Source of the DNA: Bryopsis sp. KO-2023 | Lineage: Eukaryota > Chlorophyta > Ulvophyceae > Bryopsidales > Bryopsidaceae | Length of the DNA stretch: 64,000 bases | Assembly: GCA_030272585.1 (NCBI GenBank) | Contig: BSYQ01000003.1 | Location: 5,146,001-5,210,000, forward strand | Reading direction: 5' to 3' | Part shown: positions 47,082 through 60,600 of the stretch, piece after piece | How positions within the stretch are numbered: the stretch's first letter is position 1 | Layout: each line of letters starts with the position of its first letter | Translations under genes and position numbers: made by a program | Notes under the pieces: model-generated | The model's input: the letters and a program-made list of their open reading frames with translations, nothing else | What the model was told of the DNA's origin: nothing | The model's database searches: none

Positions 47082-50000
47082 TCACTTGACATCCACGATT
47101 TTAATGACCGAAGAATTTCCAATCCTGTGGAGTGCGACTACCGAATCCTTGCTCTTGCAGTAGTTCAAGGTTTTTGCATGGCCGATGGCAGCCGAAAGAA
47201 TTTCATCGATGGTGTCAGTATCAGTGGCTCTCGCAGATCCCTCAGACAACAACGGAATCAATCCTCGGGTCACCAAACAGTGCCTGGCTGGGTATTCTCC
47301 GCTGCATTCCCATGTCAGACTGTCGGTCGTCAAAACGGGCACAGCGACGGTCAAAACCGGGATGGAGGGTCGATACTTGGCGACCAATCTGGCGGTGGAA
47401 CCTCCCCTGGTCAGCACGACGATGAGAGAGGCTCGGACCTTATGGGCGGTTCTCACAGCGGACGATGCCAAGGATTCCAGGGGTGTCATGGGGACGGGGG
47501 TTTGCTTGATGAGGTTCTTGAACAAGGTGTAGTAATCCAGGGAGGCTTCCGCTTCTCGGCAGATCTTGGTCATCATCTGGAGGAAAAACACACAACACCG
47601 AAACGTCAGAAAATCGTGCACTTCCGTCATTGTACCAAATAATAAAAAATTATTGTTAAAATGGATGATAACCTGGATTGATGGAAACTGGCAGTTCTCA
47701 GAATCCCTCGCACCTTGACGGCTTCGACAGGGTATTTCCCGGCAGCAGTCTCTCCAGAAAGCATGACGCAATCGGTTCCGTCCAACACAGCGTTCGCCAC
47801 GTCGGTGGCTTCTGCCCTGGTTGGTCGAGGGTTCTTGCACATGGACTCCAGCATCTGGGTGGCGGTGATCACGGGTTTTCCCATGTAATTGCATTTGTGA
47901 ATCATCATTTTTTGGGCAAGGAAAATCTTTTCGGTGGGGATTTCCATGCCCATGTCTCCACGAGCAACCATGACGCAATCGGCCTGCTGGACGATGTCGT
48001 CGAAATTGGAGATACCCTCCTGGTTCTCTACTTTGGCAATGATTTTGATGTTCTTTCCGCCCTCCCCGAGAACCTGAGGGAAAAATGGATTGGAAAAAGC
48101 TTGTCAGTGCAGAATCTACAGGGGTGAAATCATCACGCCGAAAGGGACACAAAAAATTTACTAAAATTACTAATATTTTTCCAATAATAAAATAATTCAA
48201 TCCCTGGTTTCACCGATATATTACCCATTTTAATTTTTTAATTTTCACTCCTTTTTGTCAATTATTCTTCATTTTTAACATTTTATAGTCTTGGGGAAAG
48301 AGGGTCTTGCTATTAGTAATAAATTCCACTTCAGACAAACTTTTTGTTTGTTTGCGTACTTTTTTGATGATACCGATGTCAGACCCCTTTCGGACGAAAG
48401 AAGCAGCGATGAAATCGATCTCATTTGGCACTCCCCACTTCAACAAATCCTCTTCGTCCTTCTCAGTCAGAGTGGGAAGATCCACAACAACACCGGGCAA
48501 ATTCACGTTCTTCCTCTCTCTGCAAAAGGAAAAAAAAATTGAATTCTTTCATACACATATCGAATGATGAGAACGAATTCAAAAAGAACACACATATATA
48601 CACATACTTCCATCATGTGATTTTTCCCGAGTCCCTTGATCTCTTCTCCCCCCTCTCCCCCCTCCAAACAAAAAAAAAGCAAAAACTAAAAACTAAAACT
48701 AACATGCTGTCAAGGGGAATTCCACATCCCCTTCTACTGCTTTCATACTATAAATTCATTGTGTTCTTCTAATGAACATGAAAAAATACAAAAAAAAGAA
48801 AAACAAAGGCTCTGTTTTATTTTTTCTTGTAGTACATAGTGGAAAGTCAATATCTCCTCCTGTCAAATGGAAGGGATGAAAAAAAAGCAAAAAATAGCAA
48901 GCTTACCCCAGCACAACAGTGTTTTTGCACAATGCTCTCACAGTTCCCTTCTCAGGGTTTGTCGATACAACTTCCTGCGAAACAATTTTAGCGGATGGAA
49001 ATTAATGGCAAAAGAGATTAATTCAGCACAATCTATCTCGAAGATTTTTGCTTGATCAGCAAACGTCCATCTGAATTACATTCATAATTACATTCGCTTT
49101 CGTGAAAAAATAAGGTTGGCTGATGCTTGGAACATTGTGTTATTCCGTGGGATTTCCTGATGAAGGTTATTGTTGATGTGAAACCTCAAAAAACAGAATA
49201 TTGCTGGCATTCATAATCAAACCACAGTAGAGCATGGAAAGTTTTCAGGTGGATCAGACAATGTATTTTTGATTTATACATTTCCAAATGGTTCCAAAAA
49301 CACTTTTTTGGGGGGCTCCTTCCCCCCCCCACATCTTTTTGGCCTTTTTTTTCCAATGCTAATACTGACAAGCTCCATCTTGGAATGAGAAAATAACATA
49401 TTTCCAATAACATCTCTCATGTTAAAATTTGTCTTCTTACCAGAACGACACTTCCATCCGCACACAAGATTTCTGAACCTCTCTTGACATCGCGAGGCAA
49501 ATGCTTGTAGCTGCAAAGAGAATTTCCCAAAAAAACAAAAACTCAAGAATCTTGTGGAAAGGAGGAAAAAAAGGAGAAAATTAGAGATGCTGATGCTTTG
49601 CTGTTGTTGTTTGAAGCATCAGGTTAAAAAAATAATAATAAAAAATAGGGGAATGAAACCCATCCAAAATGGTTGCCAGAACTCACCTCATAGCAATCAA
49701 TTCAGAGTTTCCTTTGATTGTGTAATCCGTGGTGATGGTGATTTCCTGAAAAAATATCAAAACAAATTCAAAAGAAAAGTCACGGAACATAAGAAAGCCA
49801 GATGTTGGGCGAATGCTTCGAAACATGGCGTTCAAGGTTCCCCTGGAAAAAAAAATGCTTTCGCCTTTCACTTTTTTTGTTTTTGTAAAGAAATGCGGGG
49901 GGGATTCTCACCGTTCCTGAGATCAGCTTGACTGGCTCTTCGTTCTCGAGAAAACCGGTTCTGATTTCAGGACCCTGTACATATGCATGCAAATCAAATT

Positions 50001-51335
50001 GTCAAAATCGACCATGCCAACTCTGCATCCAGTCTCAGCGCATTTCCACTTCAATTCAATTAAAAACATCTCACCCATCAAGCCCCCGGCACGGGCAAAA
50101 AAAGAAGCAAGCAATCAAACCCAGCATTCCAATGAGGACATTTGGACAACGATAACTGATGTTTCGCAATTCCTTGATCCTCAAATATTTCTTGGGGAAA
50201 TATCACATTGTTCTGAGAGGAATTCCCATAGAAAACATCTAATTTTCAAATTTTTTTTCTGACCTTGGTATCAAGCATCACAGCACACATGATTCTCGAC
50301 CTCCTGGTGGCTTCCCTTAGATTATCCAAAGTTTCCTGTAATGCGTAAAAAAAAAACATCCATCAATCAGCCATAATCAAACTGAATGGAATTACAAAAA
50401 AAAAGGAACATTACATGATATTTGGTATTTTCATTACAAAAATGAAAATGTGAGGAATTCCCCCTCCAATTTTTTTTTTCAAAAACATTTTCACCATCTT
50501 TCCTGACCTGCTTTGAGGCATTCAAAAAAATAAAAATAAAAATAAAAAATATTCAGATGCCAAGGTTGGCATGGGGTGAAATGGCTGGAACCTTGTGAAG
50601 GTGGTTTTGATTCCAAGTCAAATGTTTTTTTCCAATGAAAATATGGAAAGCACAAGGAATGTTTACTAGACGTTTCAAAGAAAAACACGCACACGACTTC
50701 CCTGATTGGTTTTTTTGCTACGTTTTGTTTTTGATGGGTGTTCCTTGCGTCACCTGGTGATACTCGAACGAACCGTGGGAAAAGTTGAAACGAGCGACGC
50801 TCATTCCCGCCTGCAATAATTTTTCGCATTCCTCCACGGTCCTTGACGCCGGCCCAAGAGTGCACACGACCTGATATATCAAACGCAGCAAAAAACAGGG
50901 AACGAACCTTTATGAAACGTCGAGAGTTTCGTCGGCGAATCGATTTTCCATCGACGCTAAAATACGCAGTGGTGCAAACAAGATTCCAGCTCGTTTGCCA
51001 TCAACCAAAGCGAGGCGGGCAGTTTCGAGCGACAGAAAAGGGGAAGCCTTGCTCGACCCCCGCGTAACACGTTGACTTTCCACCCCTAACTTTCCTATTC
51101 TTCGTGATGCTCATTCCACACCAGTTGCCACTTGCGAGCCCAACCCCATGGACCCACAGGTGAATCAAAACAGGGAAACGGCACCCCACATTCCTGATGC
51201 GCAACCCCAGCAACGAAACACTCCACATGTACGCGAAGACGACGGCATGAATCTCTTGGTGAGCTCGCTCACCTTGGTCTTGCTGATTCCGGCGGGAGTT
51301 CCGAACAGGACGGCATCGAGGCCCAGGTTCACCAT
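47082..51335 (-). CDS. PK: Pyruvate kinase, cytosolic type, 508 aa
   Basis: Ten predicted exons: 51335-51273, 50870-50754, 50335-50264, 49974-49912, 49745-49687, 49510-49441, 48974-48907, 48519-48360, 48073-47714 and 47576-47082; phases agree and total 509 codons, the normal size for cytosolic pyruvate kinase. The enzyme converts phosphoenolpyruvate and ADP to pyruvate and ATP, the last step of glycolysis. Visible motifs in order: [35 protein letters not shown], the B domain ([15 protein letters not shown]), the [10 protein letters not shown] barrel strand, IAKVENQEG with the catalytic Lys, [14 protein letters not shown] (metal and substrate loop), [23 protein letters not shown] and [18 protein letters not shown]. 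The C-terminal domain is present. There is no plastid or mitochondrial extension ahead of the first Met. It is head to head with ECM29, 327 bp apart. Confidence 0.95.
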
Positions 51336-51662
51336 CGCAAAAGATACGTTCGGTCGGTCTGGGGTGGCTGCGCCGCAAAGGAAGAAACCAACACACGAAG
51401 CTACAGGAGTCGTTCGACTGACAGGCGGAGGTGAAGAAACTGGACCCTTTTTACCAACATGACCTTTGATTGATTTTTCGAAAAGTGTGTTGGGGGGGGG
51501 GTTAGTAAACTCGGCTTACGAAAACATCTGTAACGCTTGCTCAAATTAAGGGGCAGAAAAAGGAGTGGAGGTCGAAAACGAGTGGTTCGGTGGAAAAGAA
51601 ACACAAAAACTTCGAGTTTTTTTCAACGAACGAAAGGGGGAATAAACACAAAGAAAGAAAGA
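51336..51662. promoter_or_regulatory. Compact bidirectional promoter between pyruvate kinase and ECM29
   Basis: Only 327 bp lie between the two start codons, which point away from each other, so both promoters and 5' UTRs must fit here unless 5' UTR introns are used. The interval includes a G-run (51492-51500). No TATA box could be assigned with confidence. Confidence 0.55.
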
Positions 51663-54600
51663 ATGGCAGTCAGCGAGGATGACACGGTGGCGAGTTTGGA
51701 TCGAGTCTTGACGCGGCTGGCGATGACGGACGAAGACAAGTTGGAACCGGTTCGTTGATCATCTTTTGTTTTCTTCCCTTTGGCATTGATCTGCTTGTCA
51801 TACTGTACCCAGAAGAAAATACGGTTTATTGAGCCATGCTTGATCTTGGCTGTTTGCTGGAGTCTATCCATAAGAAATGTGGCTGGTTGGTTGGCTTATT
51901 TAGATCTGTGCTCCATCTAAGTGATAAGTGGCACAGGAAATGCGTTTAGAGAGCAGGCCTTTAGCCCAAAAAAATAAGCAAAGAAAAATTGACTTCTTCT
52001 TTCAAGTGCCGATGCATCTTGCGGTGAGAAAATTGAAAAAAGAAATTGAAATTGTAAATGTGAATGTAACTGAAATTTAGAATGGTGTAGAATTTCTGAA
52101 GAATTGTATTTTCAGGTCTTGTCCAAACTCATCCCTGCAGTGATAGGACAACTCAAAACTCCGACGGGCAAAATCCAAAAGAAGGTAAAAAATCTATGCA
52201 CGTCAACATATTTCAAATAAACCAAAGTTCAAATTATTTAAAAAAAATCATATTGTTTCAATCTTCAAAGTGTTTCATTTTCCCAACGGTTCAAATTAAA
52301 ACTCCTCTTTTTCCAGAAAGCAAAACTAAAAAATTTTTAAACTCATTTTTTGGAAAAAAATTTGTTTTCAAAATATGGTGTGTGTGGGACATCCAATTTT
52401 TTAGGTATTGGAAATACTGCAGCATGTGAATGCTCGAATCCGGGGGCAGCCGAAACTGGAGTTGCCTTTGGAGGCGCTGGTCGATTTGTTTTCTGATGCT
52501 GAGTCAGGCCCCATGGTGAAGAGCTTCGCACTGGTGTACATAGACATGTCCTTCGTGCAGTGTGCGAAAGGAGCCAGGGGTCGAGTGGTGAGTTGCACCT
52601 GTCGTGCGTTGTGTAGGGACATAAACCTTAGGGAAAAAAAAGAAACGAATAAACGAGATAAACGAGATAAAGCCCAAAGAAATGAAAAGAAACGACACCT
52701 ACGGTATAACTGTGTGCAAGCAAATAAGTGTAGAATATCTTTCGCAAGGGGGGAAGGCAACCTCAAGACCAGCAAAACCGTTGACTGAATTACTGGACAC
52801 GAAATTTCAGCCGAAAAGAAAGTGATGCGATGAAAATAAAGGAAAATGAAGGTTTCGTGTTGGGATGCCATTGCATGATTGGTGGATTTGATTGGGTTTC
52901 CAGGTGGCCAAGCTCCTGAATGGTATTTCTGGAAGAAACGCCCAACAAAAGGACATCCTTCTGAGACTTGCCGTTTGGGGACTGGAGGATTTCAAGACTG
53001 CCAGACCAGAAATGGGCTCCACCAAATCGGTCAAAGACTTGGTTTATGAAGAGTATGGGTTCCTGAAATCTGACGCCGACCTGGGAGTGTTCATGGATTA
53101 TTGCTTGAAGTGGTTGATGTACCAGTCGCAAGATTTGATGGTCAAAGTCAAGCGTGTCGACGGCCATCGACAAGCCTTGGTGAGAAAAGAATTGAAAACA
53201 GAAACGGGTGCTTAAGTGGAGCATCCTTTTTTCCTCGTATTTATGTTTTTGCATTTTACTTTTTTTTTTAACAGTGTGTGAGAATCTGATGTTGCTCATC
53301 AAAAATAAAGTAAAAAAGAATGCATCTTTTATAGGAGGTTTCCTCAAAGTAAAGCATGTTTCATTTTCATGGTAAGCAGGTGCTTGGCAATCAGGCTGGG
53401 GGGGATGCAGATGATATGGAGGTTGACCAGCAAGGTGGGGAAGCACAGCCACAGCCGCAAGGTCCATCCACCCCCCAGGGTTTGTCGGTCCATGATGTCA
53501 AATTGCTGGAAGGCAAGAGAGCTCCTTCTTTGGACGAGTTGTCTCGACGGAAACTGGGGATTTTGAGGTTCATCGCTGCTGCCGAGCTGGATGGAAACAA
53601 GACGGTCATGCATTACGCTGTGGCTTCGTGCGACCCTCAGGAACACGTGAGCAAGTAAATAAAGCGATAAAAAAACACACACACTAAAAACACGAAACCC
53701 CCCCAAAAAAAACACGAAAAAATCCCATCATAAAGCAGAAATCAGGGAACATATTGTGGGTCTTGTTTGGTGGTTGACCTCGCATGATCTGTTGCTTTTT
53801 TGTTTCCATCGTTTTGCTCTTTCCAGAAATGTGGTGGTGCTTTTTTTTTCTTTTTGTTAGGGAGGGGGACGAACTGTTCAAAAGGCACTCGCGGGTAGAC
53901 GCGCACAAGGGCGATGTCGACATGGAGGATGTCACGTTGGTGGCCAAGATTTTTTCCTTGTTGCATGGATGCTCGGGGGACGATGGCTCGCCCAAGGTTG
54001 AACCAGCTGGACCGCTGCTACAATCGAAGCTCCTGACTCTCATCGTCAGGAGCGCTGTGGCAGCCAACTCTTTTCCAGACAACATCCAGGCATGTATACA
54101 GCAAGACCCCTCCCCCTGCCACTCGCTTTTCATAGGATAATCGGAGAAATTGATTTTAATACATCTCTGGGTTGCTGCCAATTTGATTTTTTTGGATGGA
54201 TGGTTTGCTTCTCAACCATGGGCACCAAGTATGGGGGATTTTGATGTGTTGATGTGACAGGTCATTCGAGAGTGCATCTACAGCGGATGCACAGCGAAAA
54301 TCCGCCAGCAAGGAATGGAGTTTGCTGTGTGGATGCTTCGACATGCAGACGCCGAAAAGCTTCAAACCGTCGCTCCTGAAATGCAACAGGTGCTCAAAAC
54401 CCTTCGAATTAACGAGGGATACTCCACACATGCGTGCGATCACACATGGGTTTCTGTCGGTTTGCTAAACTAGATGTGCACTGATCAACCAGGAGCTGCT
54501 GAACCTGCTGGACGATGACCCCAATCAAGCATTGGGGGATAGCTCTGTGGCCAGCAAACGGGGTTTCACCTACCAAGCCTTGGGCCAGATGGCTCAAAAA

Positions 54601-57600
54601 GTGCCTTCCGTGTTTCAAGATAATCCTGATATTGCAGAGAGGCTGTTCCTTTCTTTGACCAGCGAACCTGCCGGGGTGAGAGCCCAGGTGCAAGAAGCGA
54701 TCAGCGTCATGGCCACAGCTTACAAAGGCAGCGAAGACGATGCAAGGAAAGATATAGAAAATTTGCTGATCAAAAGCATTCAGAGCAGCGAGGTAATTTT
54801 CAGTTCCTTTATAAAAAAAAACGGATAAGAGAAACATGGCATATGTACATTTGGGTGCTGGCTGGAGTGGCTGATGGCTATAGCTGAAACAATTCCAATA
54901 TCTTATCTGAGGCCAATTATTTATTTTAGATTTAGGAATAACTTCTGTAAACTCTATTTCTGGAATCATGTTTCATTACCCTATATATTAGAAGTTTTTT
55001 AATTTGATAAGATTTTGTGTGCGGTGAAATAGGAAACCTCATTGTTGATGAACATAATGCCAGTTGGGGTTAATGATTGAGGCTTGTTTTTCTTGGACTC
55101 TTTTTTTTTTTGGCAGGCTGCCGTGAGACTCTGTGCTGTCCAATGGGCTGTAAAATTGTTTCCTTATGAGCACATCCCTGCCAGATATATCTGCATTCTA
55201 GGTGCTGGGGATACGAAAGTGGAAGTGGCCGAAGAGGCAAAACGCGGCTTGAAAACAGTCAAAACCGACATCCGGCTACAGCCTTTGATCAAAAGCATGC
55301 AAGAGAATGTCGCATCGAAACATGCAGAAACTGTGCTGCCCGATCTGGATGAATTTCTGGATTATCTTAGAATCAAGCAACCCAAGTGAGTGTGTTGCAG
55401 ATATTAACTGTAAAGCACCGAGGCTGGACGCTTCTGTCTGTTCTGTCTGCCATAAAAAATCAAGGGGTGGTGAGTGGAACTGGTGTGTCATGGTATTTTG
55501 ACCAGGTTCAAGAACATCTCGGAGATGAACGAACCTTTGCTGTTGAGTCCGGCGGGTTTCTTGGCGCTGCTGCGATTCTTGAAGCTTTGCTGGGATGACT
55601 GCTGCAAAAAGGATGGGATCACGGAAGAGCTCATCGCAAAATATGCGACAGTCGTGGAACACGCCGTAATTCGAGACACCACCAGTGAACTGCTGGCCGA
55701 GGCCATGGGATTGATCGTGCATGTCGCAGAGAAGCGTTGCGATGAGATTGCCGACAGGTGTTTTGTTGTTCGATGCTTCTGTTACTTTGAAACATATCTT
55801 AGTTCGTACCGCTGGGGATATCAGAGTTATTACGATCCACATTACTGAGCGATGGTGCCAATGTGATGTTGTGTTTGAATTATGTAAGGCAAACCCCCTA
55901 AATCACCACCAGAAAGCAGCACCAATGCTGGAACAAAAATGGAAAATGCGGTTTGCCATCCCTCCACCACCGTATCATTTCTTGAAATGTTTGCTTTGTC
56001 AAGCTTACACGTGGAAAATGTGTTCATGGCAATTGGCAGGTACAGTGAGAGGGTGGGTTGGCTGAAGGCTTTCTTGCCTCATGTCGATCAAGATGTTCGA
56101 TTGCTGACAGGCAGACTGCTGGGCATCACCACAGGGGCGCTAAGTCCCAGTGCTGCTGAGGATTTGATTCAAACTTTGAGTGCACCCATCAAAGGGGCCA
56201 GTCAAGGCAAAAAGTTCGATGCCAAAGAGGGGTCCATCGGAGCAACTGGTACTTCAACCTACTGTATTATCTTGGGGTTTTTTTCCCGCCATCTGTTTTC
56301 ACTGGCCTGTTCGTATTTGGTTTGTGAGTTTTTGGTTTTTTCTCTAAGACCTCTCTTGAGACTGGATTGTTATCTTTGGAAGCATGCACACAGAAAGAAA
56401 GCATTAGAGCGATTGTGGGTGGGCTTTTTTGACATTCCTTAAGGCTCTGGTTCGCCGTTAGTGTGGCTTCTTGTGACTAATAGATACAGCAAGTCGTCAC
56501 TTTCAAATCAGATTTTTTTTTTTCCACCCACATTGCAGGCTACATTCTTGCCCAGTGTGCGACGCTCAAACCAAGGATTTCAACAGAGGTGGCAAAGGGT
56601 GCAGTTTCGAACCTGGTCGACTGTCTGGAGGATGCATCCCCGCAAATCAGTGCTTCAGCTGCTCTGGCTATTGGACACATCGGCCTTCAAGGCCCGCTCA
56701 CTTTGGCTGAGCCCAGTGCCCAGTCGATGATTGGAATCGCTGAAAAAATGGTGCAGCTTTTGTCTGGAAAGGACCATAAGATGGTGGGGAAGGTGGTCAG
56801 GGCAATCGGATTCCTGTGTGAAGGCTTGTGGGAAAATTCTGAAGTCACTGAGAAACTGGTGGAAGGTGAGTTTCCTGGATGTACTATTTTTTGAATGTGT
56901 TTTGCAAGCAGAATGCATTGATGCTGGAAACCTCCTGCAGTTCATCCATTGTCGAAACTAACTGTACAGTTGCTGGTTAACAGTTCCAGTTCCAGTTGTT
57001 GGTTTCTTTCTCTTGATTGTTTTTCCCCCACACATTTCACTCAGGGCTTCTGGCTTTGCGAACCAGCAAATCGGAGGAAGTGCAGTTCGCGGTTGGAGAA
57101 GCTGTTAGCTTTGCATTCGGTGGGGTCCCCGTAACCACCGACACCATCCTCAGGTGCAATTTCACATCGCTGGAGCACTCCATCGGCACCCTTGATGAAC
57201 CGGAGGCGATGCAAGATGTCGAAATGGCCGACTCTACCCCTCGTGGGGAGTCCTCCGGTCGAAAAGCCATGCAAGATCGCATTCTCGGAGCCATTTTCGA
57301 TGAGTGCATCACTCACAGCCGGGTGGAAGTCCGCACCTCTGGTTGCGTCTGGCTGGTCTGCCTCCTGGCCTACACAGGCAGACACCCGAGGCTGCTGGAT
57401 GTGTTGGAAAAGGTGCAAACTTTCTTGCTGATGTTGATCGGCGATGCAAATGAGCTCACCCAGGAAATGGCATCCAGGGGGTTGTCCTTGGTGTATTCGC
57501 TGGGGGGGGAGGAAGCTAGAAAGAATCTGGTGGCGGGTCTGACGGGGGTGCTGCAAGGTGGGGTGTCAGGAAACCGGGCGGTCAAAGTGGACAGCGAAAC

Positions 57601-60600
57601 CAAGGTGTTCGAGGAGGGTCAGCTGGGGAAGTCGCCAGGTGTGTGTGTGGGTTGGCAGAAGCTTTGTTTCTTGTTGAACTATCTGGGGGTTTTCATATCG
57701 TATATCACTGTTGGTAATAACCGTGGTACTAATCGTGGTTTTGTGTTTCACAGGGGGGGCCGGCATGAGCACCTACAAGGAGCTTTGTGCGTTAGCCACC
57801 GACCTGGGCCAACCGGACCTCATATACAAGTTCATGGATTTGGCCAACCACCAGATGGCGTTGAATTCCCGCAGGGGGGCCGCCTTTGGATTTGCCCGGA
57901 TCGCGAAGTTGGCTGGCGACCAGCTGCAGCCACACATTGCCAAGTTGATTCCCAAGCTGTACAGATACCAACACGATCCTAATGGGAAGGTCCAAGAATC
58001 GATGACCCACATTTGGCATGCTCTCGTGGCAGAACCAAAGAAAACAGGTATAATGATTTGTCCAACCCCCCTCCCACCCACCTATATACATACGGGGGGA
58101 CCAGCCAATAACACATCTCCGGGAACTGGCTGCACTCGGCCTTTTGGACTTGTGTAAAGTCGTTTCAATTCAAAATATATAGGGGGGACATGTTCGTGAG
58201 AGTTTTGTGTTGATGGTGCCTGTGTGTGTGGGTTTAATCTTTTCTGTTCTGTGTTTCTCAAGTCGATGAGCACTTAGATGCCATCATGAAAGAGCTGTTG
58301 AGGGAAATGGGCAGCCGGCTTTGGCGAAACAGAGAGTCCAGCTGCAGAGCAATGGCCGACCTCATCCAGGTTCGTCTCGATCTCGCTGGCAAAAAACACA
58401 AACGTTGCAAACTTTATCAAATGTGTTTTTCAAAGAAAAAGAAGCTACTGGAGGGCATCCCCAAAAGGATGTCCCCACCAATGCTTGCGAAAGTTTTGAA
58501 AGTCATGGTTAGTAAGAGGATTTTGGGTGGAGATGCATGCAGGGAAGGAAGTGGGCAGAATTGGGAATATACATGACAGACATATGGTCGATGGCGTTGA
58601 GGGTCGTAGATGATATCAAGGAAAGCACTCGGCAAGCTGGATGGGTATTGATGAGAACCCTGAAAGGCATCACTTTCCGGTTGACAGACACAGCACACAC
58701 CAATGCCAGAGGTAGGCAATGTTAGAAAAAAAAACGAAAGTAGGGCTACGAAAGGAGCAAGAGTGTGAAATTGTTGAACTTCGCAAGAAGCACAAAACTT
58801 GTCATCCGAACCATATTTTCCTTCAATTTTTGTCAAAGAATTATAAGCATCAGGCATTTTACTTGGGGGGAAAAGTACATGTCCAAAAAAGGGCCAATAA
58901 TTTGCACAATTCATCCAGTATTTCGCATCGGCAACAACATATTCTTGCAGTGGGTTCTCCTGTTCTTTTATCCCAAATGCTGCGAAATCGTTTCCATAAT
59001 CGTCTTTCGTATTTTCCTCCAGATGCTTCGGCTGCTGTGAATGTCATCCTACCCTTGATACTGGAAAAGGGTGTCCAGTCCTCATCAGGCGACATTCGAG
59101 CTCTTTCCATAGACATCGTTGCCAAAATGGCCAAGGGGGCAGGGCCCGGCCCTTTGACACCGATCCTCCCTGACCTCGTGTCCATGATGCTGGAAAGTCT
59201 CTCAGGACTGGAGAGCTCCAAGCTGAATTACATCGAACAGCACGCTCAAGGTATGGGGAAAACCATGTATTTGATACAGACCAATATGCCAATAATAATG
59301 TTGACCTACAGCAACTTCACCTGAAGTCAAAACAGTGGTTTCGGGGGTGGTTTGAAGCTTCTTTGTTCGTGGTGCCAACTTTGGGGGCGCTGTTTTCGAT
59401 TTTTTCCTGATCATATCGGTCGAATGCTGTTGTTTCTGACCTCTTGAAAGGGGATTTAAAAAAAAAAATAAAATTGATACTGGACGATGCGAGAATGGAG
59501 AAGTGTGTGGGTGTATATGACTCGCACATATGGAAAATACATGTGAGTTTTGAAAGAGCAATACCTTCACACACTTTTTTGGGGGGGCTTGGGTTGTTAC
59601 CCAGGAATGGGCATCGATGCTGAGAAGCTGGAAAACATGAGAGTGTCTGCCTCGAAATCCACCCCCATGCAGGACACCCTGGACTTGTGTGTGAGATATG
59701 TCAACGGTGAAGCCCTGGCCTCGCTTGTTCCGAAACTCGTGGAGATGGTCAGACGAGGTGTGTGGGTGCATGCTATCGCATTCGTTTGTTTTTTTAATGC
59801 CGAATTCTTTCATTAATATCCCCCCCAAGGACGTGCTGAATCGCGGTGGTAACCACCATAAAGTGTGAATCCCTCACCATATTTTAAACCCCACCACCAT
59901 CGAGCATATCAAAATTCATGTGGGGGGTGTGTGTGGGGTGTCCTTTCACTAGCACTGGACTGCCATGTATCATCAACTCGGAGCAAGATGAGGTCCCAGT
60001 TCAGAGTGGGAAAAACCACCGCTACTTATTTTTTCAATGTATTTTCCCTTTTTTCAATCCAGGTGTTGGCCTGAACACGAGAGTCGGGACTGCCAGGTTC
60101 ATTGGGCAGCTGGCCACGCGAATGACCTCAGAGCTTACCCCCCATACTGCTGCCTTGGCCAAAGTCATCGTATCGAAATCAATGACTGAGCATAGTGCCA
60201 CTGTGAGGAAGGCCTATGCATCGTGTCTAGCCTTGGTGGCGAAATATGCGACTGCCAAACGAGTGGAGAAAATCGTGATGGGCTGCCTGACGTCTTACCA
60301 GGAGCAGAGTATGTGGAAAAAAGATCAACGTTGCATGTACATGCTTTGCATTTTTTTGAATAATAATGTGAACATGCCCAACCCAAGAAAGATTTCCTTA
60401 ATAATGCATATACCTTTTTTTTCGATTTTTTCGAGGGGGGGGCAGAGGCAGCAATGCTTTCATCAGGAAAACTGCAATGGATAGTAGAAACTGCATCATC
60501 TGCTGATCCAAAGTAATTTGCAAAAAAAAAAATTGTGTATGTGGATCCAGGTGATCGAGATGCTCAGCACATGGCAGGATTGATTTTGAAAGAGCTGAAT

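Noticed and set aside
58370-58542. Read-through ORF across an ECM29 intron
   Set aside because: The intron happens to be open, but removing it restores the family sequence (ADLIQ joined to GRKW); the retained segment has no counterpart in ECM29.
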